From positions 31,472,283 to 31,532,282 of the forward strand of contig OU612066.1 in assembly GCA_914767715.1 (NCBI GenBank): 60,000 nt of DNA. Reading direction: 5' to 3'. This DNA is from Membranipora membranacea. Its lineage: Eukaryota > Bryozoa > Gymnolaemata > Cheilostomatida > Membraniporidae. Shown here one piece after another: positions 40,301 through 52,300 of the stretch; the stretch's first letter is position 1, and every line of letters starts with the position of its first letter. The position numbers were made by a program, and so were the translations under genes. Below the pieces are notes generated by a model that saw nothing but the letters and a program-made list of their open reading frames with translations, did not search any database and was not told the origin of the DNA.

Positions 40301-43300
40301 ATTTCTAGTATTCATCCTGTTATAGGTTGATACCATCGGAAGTATGGCACATAAACCAAATTAAATAAAACAAAATAAAAGGATAATCTGAGTTGAATTA
40401 GTTGAACAATCGAGTATAGAATTCTAAAAAGGTGTTTTGTCACTTGGTGTCCTACACTTGGATGGCTGGCAATCATCTATCTTTGCTCTTCGACAAGATT
40501 TTCTCTTTGTATTTATCTTATTGCGAGAGTTCGGGGATGATGATCGTCATTGGCTATTTGAGTGAAGTCATGGGAGCTCAGACTGTACTGGAGATGGAAG
40601 GTACAAAGAGCAAACTCAAAGAAAGTCATACGATGTCACAAACTTGTCCAACTTCACATAATCAGACTCGTCATGCTCAAAGTGTTCTCTCAACAAGTTC
40701 TACACATCTAAGAACACCAAAGATGTGGCAAGCAAGTCAACACCAAGCGAAGACAGTACTTCACAGGCATCACTACCCATACACCAGAGCAAAGAGGCCA
40801 GCTTGGCATCTTCACAGAGGCGAGGCACCCTCACTCGTCGGGTAACACTAGAATCACCAGTGCCAGTATTCACTTCTCCAATGTTGTAGCCAAGTACAAT
40901 CGACTTGATTCTCAAAGCCAGATTAAACTCAACAGACCACCGCCTAAATGACCCATGGACATAGAATGAGTCCACAACAAACACAGGTAGACTAGAAAAA
41001 ATACCAGCCATGACAGGAGTATTAAAACCTATGCAATGACAAGTTCAAATTGTATTCAGGAACACAAAGGAAATATTTACTCAAATTTCCTGCCAAAATT
41101 TGTGAAAAAAATGGAGGAAAATATCCTTTGTTGTTTGATTTTGGATGTTTCACTTCTCATACACTTTGACACTTCTACCTCAACTAGTCTATGGCTTCCC
41201 ACAATGGTACTGCCCTCCTAGTAACTCACCTAAACACCTCTTCTACAGCACACCTTACTCCTCACTCCTCTACTCAACAACACCTCACCTCCTACACATT
41301 CACTTCCTCACCTCTCCTCTACACCTCTCCTTCTCCTCTACACCTCACCTTCTCCTCTCCTAGCACAACACCTTCACCTCTCCATAAGTATATCCCACTT
41401 CCGACACCATGTGATAAAGTTTGGTTCTAATCAAGGATGGCAAGTTATAAGGCAGTCCACTCACTCATGGAAGTCAGAAGACAAGTGCCCATGTGTAGTC
41501 TCTTCAAGGTCACAGTCAAGTCAGTCTCTGTCATATATAGGTGAGGGTAGGGCGGTAACTTCTTAGTAGCATAAACAGAGAAGACAACTCAACGATACAT
41601 GTACAACAACATGACAACAAACCTTATGATAGGACTACTCCACAGAGATAACTATAATTTGCCCAATTCTAGCAAGTGTTACACAAGAGTGTCATAATGT
41701 AAAAAATGTAAAACCTTGTCCATTATCTAATCGCCATTGTTTAAAAATACATGCCTACTGCTCTTATTGGGATGCAATTACGATTTATTGTCATGGCGCA
41801 TTCTTAATGTAGACGTGCAATACAGTAGTATGAGCACAAGCTGTCAGCACCTCAGATGGAGCCCAATGGTGCAGTTCTGTCTATGAGGGCCAGGGTCATG
41901 TTGGAGAAGGACCTGAGAGTGTCATATGTGCATGTTTAGCACCTCATAGATAGTGATACAGCTTTCAATATGATTGATAAGCTTTTCTAGCAAGACCAGT
42001 TGATGAGTGGGGAATGAAATGGTATGTGGGTTGTTGAAATGTTAACAGGCGAGAAATCCATAAAAGTGATCTCTGCTCATGTGAGCGCTTCTCTGACTCA
42101 CCCTCCTCTGGACTTTTCCTGATAAAGCTCTTGTATGAAGTTGCTTATGGTAGTTGCTAGGGTTCTGCAGTGGGCTGCACTGGAGTGTTTTGTCAAGAGG
42201 AACCAGTCACCGATGGAGCAGGAGGGCAAGAAAGGTAAAGGAAGATATCATGAGCTGTTTTCAGTCAAGAATGAGAAAAGTATCTGGGTTTCCAGCAGTA
42301 AAATGATGAGATGTGATCCTTCACTAACCTATACAATAGTCTAGTACTGGTGCCACTCCCAGGTGATCATTAGAAACGGCACTTTGACCAGTTTCAGATT
42401 CCAATTATGGACTACTAGAGGAACTGCTTTGGCAAACAGAGCTAAGAATGAGTGTTAGTTGTATGAGCTCAGAGGACCAGTGTTGAAGAGGCAAGTGATG
42501 GGTCAGATTCCACTGAAGAGGCTTCAACAATCCCCGCTGTTAACTTTTTTTATGGTTGAAATCTTTGGGTTTGAGCGATACAATATCAAGGGGGATGTAC
42601 TGAAGCGGGTTAGTGGAAAAGGATGTGGTGTCATGTCCACCTTTCTGTTTAGTACAGTTGTGCATATAAAAGGCGTCATTGGATATTCCAAGTTTAGGAT
42701 TTGCTCAAACATTGATCGAAATGTTTTATGCAATGTAGGGACTGAGAATAGGTCTGGGTGGTACTCTGGTCCAGCTCACTCCCCTGGTGGCAAAGGGGCA
42801 GTCAAATCTATGATAAAGAATTCAAAGCGCTGTATTCCCTATGTCATCGCAAACTTAAGGCTCTCTGCTTCAGAGTTTTCAACAATGTGTGCTTGTTGCT
42901 TGAAGGCCAAAGTGGCAGCAGCACCACCAGGTAATGTGGCAGTCCAAGCCTTATGAAAATATGTGGGGATATTGAGGGGATATTTGATGATTTCTGGATG
43001 CGCCTAGTGAATTTTTATGCGCCAACAATGGTAGAGCAGAATAAATGGAACAAAAATGCTAGGAGGGATTTGACGGTCGGAGATGTTGTTTCTGTTGCTC
43101 ATAGCGATCTTAATACTTTTATTTTCAAAACTGTGTACAACACAATTCTGGTGGTACTACAGGAATTTGTTGTCATAGACAAGCATTAGCTTCTAGCGCA
43201 TAAAAATTTCCCGAGCATTGCTCCTTTTCAAGAATATGTCTTCTCCAGTATTGAAATCAAGGGGTGATCCTGAGACTATTACATGGTTAACACGGTGCTA

Positions 43301-46300
43301 CATTGTTGCTATATTGGGGTAAACACGTTGTTGCTATTTTATTAGTGTTCAATTGCTCGCACAACCCTGTGATAAAAGGGACCATTTTCCTACCAGCTCA
43401 CCACGTGGTATCACGCATCAGGAAATGTTGTAGCAACCTAGCTACCACTAGATTTTGCCTACTGGGTCTCCTATAAAAAGGAAGTGATTATACAGTAAGC
43501 AGCTGGTGTGAATTGGCATGTATCTGCTCACACGCAGTTACTCAATTGAAGTATGACTACTTTGTTTGTAATTGTGGCATTATGTCAGACTCGTGTGGAA
43601 AGGATGAATAATGCTTTACTGGAATAATTTTTGCCACTAAACCCATAAAAGCCTTGAGAAGGAACATAGCAATACACAGTCTGGCAGCTAGTTCCGCAGT
43701 AGTTACGCAATGTTTCCACACTTAGAAAATTCAGAGCACTTCTGGGTAAAACGTATGTATAGGGTTAGAAATTTCTCCCTTCTCATATATGAAGTATGAG
43801 GTATGGGTGAGGCCTAGAGATGTACCAGCCCAATCAGCTATCACTTCTATCTACTCGAGAGAACTGTATAAATTGATAAATTAAGTTATCTATTATTGTA
43901 AAATGTCTCCTGACAATGAAACTAAAATTTTTTTGTATTTCAGTTAAAAAGATTGATAATTAAAAATTTTGAAGTGGTAGGTTATTAGGTTGGCACAGCA
44001 CTAGGCCTCATGGATAACTCATAGCTCATAAATGAGAAGGGAGGTCAATTTTCCTGTCCTATACACCGTACATAATTTTTACCCAGAAGTGCTCTGAATT
44101 TTCTAAATGTGAAAACATTGCATAACTACTGCAGAACTAGCTGCCAGACCATATATTGCTGTGGTGCTTCCGAAGTCTTTAAGGCAAGTATTTGTAGTAA
44201 CCGCACTTAGTTTACTGTAGAATATGTATTACTCATTACTTCAAAGAAGCTTGTCATAGCAGGACCCCTTTACATGCTTCTCTCTTAAAGGGTCAGTCAT
44301 ATTAGAAAAATGGAGATATGTACCCATTAATTGGTATATTCTGAGTACATAAGGCAAATCAAAATAATAAAAAAATAAAAATTATGGAAAATAGCATTTA
44401 GTTTTTTTTAAATATTTTAGCAATGTTCATAATGGATCATAGTGGTCAGGGGGAGGCAATAAATCACTATGATCCACTATGATCCCGATTTTCAGACTTT
44501 GCAGCAGTTTTTACTGAAATTAGGTCCACAGGCTGTTTTATTTCATCTGCCTTAATTACTTTTCAGACTGTGGTCTCTAAACCCATTCCAAACATGGCCT
44601 AGTAGGACTGTCACTTTAAACTCACACTCTGTACATGGACCAGAAAAGAATGTAGCCATATAATCCTAATCAGTCATAATTTATAATGATTTTATATAGC
44701 TGAGCCTGGTGACACAGTCATTGAAACTAGTATATTTTAAATCTTAGGAAATTCCCCAAAAGCACATAACTTTGACAAATCACCTAAGGCAAGATATTAT
44801 ATGGATCTGTGACTACCAAATAAAAAGCTATGAACTGCAAGGAAGCTACATATCAGTTTGAGATATAAGTACCAGGTTTCATTCACCTTCACTGATCTCC
44901 CATACGTCAAGGAAGTTTCCAAGCTCTAAGACTTTCAGCATCACATCGATTGCAGTATCTTGCAGGAAAAATCCAGCGCTTATACTCTGGGTGGCTGCAT
45001 CTATAAGCTGAACCATCTTCTCCTGTTTCATTTCATTGAAAATACTAGGGTCCTGTGGCAAAAAAAAATTACCATTAAAGACCAAAGCATGTTATAGTCA
45101 GACAGTGACTTATGATAAAGTTGTGTCAGATTTGAGCTCTCCATTTCAAATCACTCTCTGTCATGATCGCTCACACAATGTGTGGGGTCATGTCTCAAAA
45201 TTTTTCCCTCATTGATAAAACTATATATTTGTCTAATTGAAAGAATTAATACGTGAATTTTAGCAGCGAAGTGATAGTGAAAATTGCAACGCTCATCCTA
45301 ATTGACAGACCCTCAAGTACAACAAAGTGAAATTTTATGCTGATGCATCTATGAGAAATAACTATTTACAAGCTCAGGTACTTTCCATATTGTATAAGTG
45401 TTTGGACATGCTGAGAGCAGCGCCTTTCACCATCTCTCCCCATATTGTCTCATCTGTGAAGTTATTGAACATTCTAAGAAGGAACGAATAATCTCCTTTG
45501 GCAACCTACAAACAGACAACTGTCATGTCATGTTCAACTTATCCGGAAGGATGCTGTATTAAATGATTTTGTATCAGATTTCATCACATTTTAAGAAATA
45601 CGGGGCAGCATAATAACCAGATTTTCGGAATCCTTTTGCCATTTTGCCTCTTGTGCTAATTATTAACTAACAAGAAGAAAATAGTGAACATGTAGTTTAT
45701 TTTTGGTTTAACTTCTTCAATACTTCCAGGGTGGCATATTCTACCATCTCTCCCAAATTTAAGAGGTATCAGTCGAAATCGACTCTAAAAGCAGATTGGC
45801 ACATCAAGCGGCAGATCTCTTAAATCCTGCAGAGAGAATCTCAAGTCAAATTTCATATTTTATATAGGTATATAAGTTGTTGAAAGAACCAATCACTGGG
45901 GAAAGTTGGCAGCTCTCTTGTTAAGACTGGACTGACAAGATTTTAAATTTTCCCTTGATCTACAACATCATTATATTATTATCCCAATAATATTCACCTC
46001 ATCGAGCCTGTCTTTAAGTGGACTGAGACAGTCTTCTTTCCACCATTTCTGCACAATTTCATTTCTTCCCGGTAAAACTATGCTGCAAACATCCTGCCAA
46101 ATCTAATACGGAGAAAATAACATATAGGCAAAATTTGTTCGACCAAACTATGCGATACCATCTTATATTATTTGCATTCATCAGGAACATGTATGTGCAA
46201 GTGAAAGCTTGGTAAATTATTCATGTCTTCATTAAAAATTGAATGAGAAAACTACCTAGGGAAGTCAAGTATAATTAGCAAACCTCAGTTTCATTGTGAC

Positions 46301-49300
46301 TCATCTGTATAGTAGTGAATGAACCCTTCATCATTGTGAATGCCATTTTCAGTTCCAAACGAGAGATTTTTGAATCCTCTAGAGTATTCAAGACAGTGAA
46401 GTAGACCAGAAAACATTCTGCCATTGCTTTCACATACTCATGTTTTTCAAATGTTTTCCCATCTAAAACTCGCAATATGGCAATCAACTCATGTTGAGTT
46501 TCATCATTAGCAGCATCAGAAAGCCTGCAAAAAAATCATGAGTTATGGAGATTTATTCTTTTTCAAATACATCTCAAACAATAAGTTCCCATGTATCTAT
46601 ATGGCACTTCAAATGAAGCTGCCCACACAAATGGAATGCTTACAGTTCCCATGATGATAAAACATCAAAAACATCTGCCAGGTCAGGAGTTGTATCCAGT
46701 CTTTGATGCTAACAGCTTCGAAGTTATCTAACCAAAAGCATATGAAGGAACACAAACTGATGGGAACCAAAATTGAACCAACGGCATTTCCATGATTTGA
46801 TGATTCCTGAAATTGATGTGAAATCGAAGCATGGGAACTTTATTAATGGGCAGATAACCCATCACTTTAGAGATTATCTACAACGAGCAGGATATCAGTG
46901 CTATCAACAACATAAAAATTTAATTTGGGTCTAGAATCCCACTCAATTTGAGGAGCAAATAGTCAGCAAACTTGGCATCTGTTGGTGGCAATTCGCTGGC
47001 AAGATCCGAACCAACACTTGTGGAAAATGTATTAAAACAATGTGACTATGGAGAGACCCTGCAATGACCATTCTCTGATCAGGTGTAATCGCAAGACCTT
47101 GGCATAGCAAAGTTGACCTTGGCATAGCAGAGTTGACCTTGCTATCTCTAATACTTCAAAGAAGAAGAGATTTCTGTAATCATGTCATCGAACAAGGAAT
47201 ATGGATACTACTTATGAGATTCAATTCACTTACTCAGCTCCTTGCCGCTGAGAGAGATATTCTTTGATCCCAGATAAGATCTGTATTGCTGTGTTCTAAA
47301 ATAATAATAATTTGTTTGAGAATCTGGATTTACTGTTCGAACAGTAAATCCGGATTCTCAAACAAAACAAAGGTGAAAAAAAACGTTTATAATAACTCAC
47401 CCCATGGAAAAATCCTGAAACTTTGTTCAAATTGGTTAAACTGGTCCCTAAATTGAGAACTTTGCCCTGGGTACTCAATGCAATGATCTCCCTGAGGGAA
47501 TTCATGCTTAATGTTTGTCGCAACACTAAGACTTTGCCATTGGAACACATAATTGCCCCACTAAAAGCTACAAAAGACCAATGCATGTTATAGTCAGGCA
47601 ATTATTAATGATTAAGTTTTGTCAGATTTCAATGCAATGCTTTACTTGGCACAATTTACTGATGGTGGAAAAAGTGCCCCCATAAAGGAACATAACTCGA
47701 ATTCGCTACACTATGATATAACAGGCTCTGGGAAGTGCTTGTTTCTTGTATAGAACTTTAAGTAGATCATGATGAGCATGGGAGTTACCTTCCCTTATGG
47801 GAGGCACTTTTTCCACCATCAATAATTCATGCCAAGTAGAACTTTTGTACATGCAAATCTGATGAAACTTTATCAAAGTAACTGCCTGACTATAATGTAG
47901 TCTTTAAAAAAAATTTTATTGGCCCCATGCACAAATCTATGCACCAATAGAAAAACCAACAAACGAACGAACGAATCTTGGTTTCATATACGTAATCCTA
48001 AGCAAATTGACATATTTTAATTATTTTCCCTTATATTAGTATTTTCCCTTCAAACCATCTTGACCGCTATTATACTGAATTCCAGCTCAGTAAATAAATC
48101 TTGGCCAGTAAACTAAATCTTGGTTCGTCGAAAAACCATGTCTCCAAAATACTTCAACTTGAGCATATATAACTTAAGCTAGATAAATGAACAAATACTT
48201 TCCCCAGTTACAACGAATAGTTGCCTGGTGAGCAAATCTTGGCCGAAAGGTGGATGTGTGAATGTACTCCCCTTTTCCTATATCTTTTAATGTTTTACAA
48301 ACTTGTCAATTCTCAGGTGCCAATCATTGGTAGCGAACTTTTACCTACAAAATTGACTAGCGAAACTCGTCTCTCTAAAAGCGAAGGATTAACTGTATCA
48401 AAAGACAAACTTAGATTTGCCATCGCCAATTTCTGTGCCAAAGAATTTAATTCATTACCTCACCACATTAAGCTATGCTCAACCGCTGTTACATTTAAAT
48501 CTGCCATGAAGAGCCACCTTCTTCATTGTTTCTTCTCTAAATTTCTTTCCAATATTTTATTTTAATTGGTTTTTATTTGACATGTATCTGCTCAATGTTT
48601 TTCTTTGATGACTTGCTAACTGAAAAAAAGTATTTTGAATATTGATATTTTTTTTAAAGACTTCCTAGTATATTTTGCTGTTAATAAATGTTATGCTTGC
48701 TTTTTAATTAATTTTTGCCTAATATATTTAAATCCGCGAATTCTTACTGTATATATTCATTTGTTTCTGAATAAAAGTCCCTGACTTAATCCGCACCAGA
48801 ATATTAATGGAAAATATATAGATCAAAATATTATTGTTATTGATTGTGATCTGATTCTCCACATATTTATCATGGCGGAAATAAGTTGCATAAGCAATAG
48901 CATATGCCCTGTAACTACTTAAATACATTTGCCTTTCATTACGTCAATGTGGTAATCACATTATGTCATTTGCTTTCGATGAATAAGTGATATGTCTTAC
49001 ACACACACACATATATATATATATATGTACTTCATATTATATCTCTTGAAAGAAAATTGAATTGCTTATCTAATCAAATACCATATCTATATAAAATATA
49101 TACATTTGTCATTTACATATAATATGTACATATGTACCTATTATGTACAACACTCTGAGGTGATGCACAACTTTCGCATTCTGTAACATTGCCATGTATG
49201 AATTACACATATTTTTAATCTGAAAATAAAATTTTGGCAATAAGAAACTGATCATTTTGTTTCAGGTGAAGTTGAATTCAAAAACTATTTTCTAACTGTG

Positions 49301-52300
49301 CCTTCAGATGGTCCAAGCAGGTGCAATTCCAGTAAAAAGAAATCGACATGAGCCTAGTAGGTCAAATATAACGGTTAACGGAGGAGACTTACGGATAATG
49401 ATATAACAGTACAGGCCGAACAAATAACAAGAGATAATATATATCTTCAAAACAGAATATGGAGTCTTCATTTTGCAACTGGACGGTAAATATAGAAATC
49501 ACTGCTTTAAAATTTTTCATTGTCAACAGAATTCTTAAAAATTCTCAGAATTACTTATCTTGTCAATCAGAACAACAATACTTAAAAGAAAATTTCAGTA
49601 TTTAGACATAGGCCTATCGCATTCCTCCTTGATGAAATATTTAGCTTAAGCTTTGCGACCTTCTGTATTTTTTGTGTGGCCTTACAATGGTAATAAAATT
49701 GAAAAAAAAATATCTGCAACTGCGAAATACATACCACATCAAGTTGCTCCGTACCCATGCTATATCGAGCACATTTTAAGACTTCCACTGTGCGAAAATT
49801 TGTATCTGACGAAAGCAATCCATCACAAAGAGCCGTGATGAACTCTCTTGGCTTCAGTATGTTGAGAAACACCCAGGGAAGAAGCTCAACATATTTGAAG
49901 TATGGTTGCATATCCTCATATAAATCACTGCACAAATAAAAACCAAATCAATTGGCATAATTGGCATAATAGACAGTTGTCTGAGCTCTTATTTATGCCT
50001 CAATTCCGAGTTGTCCTCTCTCCAGTTTGGTACTTTTAACCCACGCCGCAAAGGAAAAATCTGCTGAAAGAGGGTTATCTTGAAAACTGCTTATGTTAGG
50101 ATAAAAATGAGTTTTGATTCAGAGTCTGCACCATTGAAAACCCTGTGAGACAGAGTCTCCAAATCATTGGAGAGTTGAATGTGGATAAATCTTAATTTTA
50201 GTGACGAAACTCATGGAAAATTCTGCCAAATGGTCCGCAAAACAAGCAGAAAATACTATAAATGACTATCCAAATACTAAAATTATTTCCCAAACTATGT
50301 CCATATTGGTTTTCAATGCCGCAGATTCTGAATCAAAAATCATTTTTATCATATTATAAGCGGTTATCAAGATAACCCTCTTTTTCCTATGCGGCGTGGG
50401 TTAAAAGTACCAAACTGGAGAGAGGACAACTCCGAATTGAGGCCTAAATCAAGCTCAGTAAACTGTCTATAATCTAAGCTTATTTCGATTATTGTGATCG
50501 GAAAGAATCACAACACCATTTACTGCAACAGTGTTCAAAATCTTTTACAGGAAAAAAACAATAGTTAATGTGAAAACAGCAGAAGGATAGTTTTGGGAAA
50601 GTCTCATCTTCTAGGTTTTATCTTATGATTCATAGTTTAATGAGTCATAAAACATCATAATCTTTAGTGAAGTGATAAAACTGCTGCTTCTCCAGGTCAT
50701 GAACAATTTTCACCAACATATCTTTGATAGCAGACACCAGTCCAAAACCTTGGCTAAAAATTACATTTTTGAGATTTTTTTGATGTAAATTCTTTCTCAT
50801 TCATATTTGAAAATCTGTTTTTCATTGCTTTGAGCCAACATGTTTCAAAAGATGTTAGCCAATCTCAATTCATCAACTATTTGATCAACTTTGCTAAAAA
50901 GACTAATCAACAAAGATGTTTTCGGAGAATAAAGCAATTATAAAGATTATTAAAGTAAATGATGTTGTAATAGAAGATAAAAAACCTGTGAGACTTCTTG
51001 GTGTGTACATCGACAGTCATATGAGGTTCTCTGCCAACGTTAACTCAATCATAGCTAAAGTGAAACCCGCAACACATGCTTTGATTCAATTGAAAAGAGT
51101 AGGGATTAGTGTTTCTAGCCTAGCTGCTTTTAATAAAAGCAGAATCTTATCATTGCTTAGCTTTGCAGCCCCCAGCTGGTTCCCCTTTTCTTTCACAAAA
51201 TGAGACTGGAGAGAGAACAGAACGTTTGTCTTCGGGTAATTTTACCAAGCTACAACAATTACGAACAGAGACTGTCTTTCCTTAGTTTAGAAGAACTCTC
51301 TGTTTATCTTGACATTTGCTGTTTACAATACGCATCTAAGACATCTCAAACAGGAAATCATCCATTGAAGATTTATATTCCAACCGATTGAAGATTAAGC
51401 AACACTAGACATGGCACTACATTAGCACCAAAATGTAGAACATCCCTGTATGAGAAAAGTTTTTTCTTAAACTACTTTTGATATCTTTTTTTGCACACAG
51501 TCTCATTTGCCCTAGTTGCATCGATCGGTGATGAAAAAAGTCCATATCTATCTATCTATCTATCTATCTATTATTTTGTGTAGGCAGCAAAGAACTAATA
51601 TTTCTTATCAAATTTCCATTTCATACAATCATTCGGTATTTTGAACTTGGCCTAGACAGAGCTCACACCTGGTTGGTGCGAACCGATGAGGTCCAAACAA
51701 CAGCATGAATAGCCAAGTGGTTAATCCTCGGGTCCCATTTTCAGCCTAATTACTCAGATCATTGAAACGGAGCAGTTCTTCAGGGCTTTAAGGTTTTTTA
51801 GATCAAGCTCAAGTCCATTGAGTTATAGTGATATTAACCTTCAAAAGATTTCAGATTAATGAAAAAGGCAATACATTGAATCGGAACCAGTAAGCAAGAT
51901 TCAGATCAGTTTGTCCCTTTTGCACAAGGATGCCTACACAGTTATTCTGTAACTGGAATGACTACAGATACTGTGATACCATTTCCAACAAAATAAAGAA
52001 TTCTACACTTTAAGTCAGTTATTCAACTTGCTGGAATTACAAAGATATTTGGCAGCATATATATTGACTCTAACCTTGCTTTGAGCTCTGACTTTGTTGG
52101 TAAAGATGTAAGTTTCCACCATTCTTCATAGCTCATCTGGGATGGGTCTGGTGCCCCATTTAGTTTACAGATTATCATAGTCATAGGAAGCATGGCTGAA
52201 CGCACGGTAGTCAACAAGTTCTGAGAGAATTTTCTTAATGGAGTCAGCAAAGTCCTCATATTCACTGAATGAAAAACATTTATATATGATGATCATTTAT

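Noticed and set aside
41191-41430. Ser/Thr/Pro-rich open frames of 70-80 codons
   Set aside because: They follow from a G-poor CT/CA low-complexity tract readable in several frames.
45382-45505. Longer version of exon 13 ending at a GTACCT donor
   Set aside because: It leaves one extra base and would put a stop into exon 14. Ending at 45431 restores phase.
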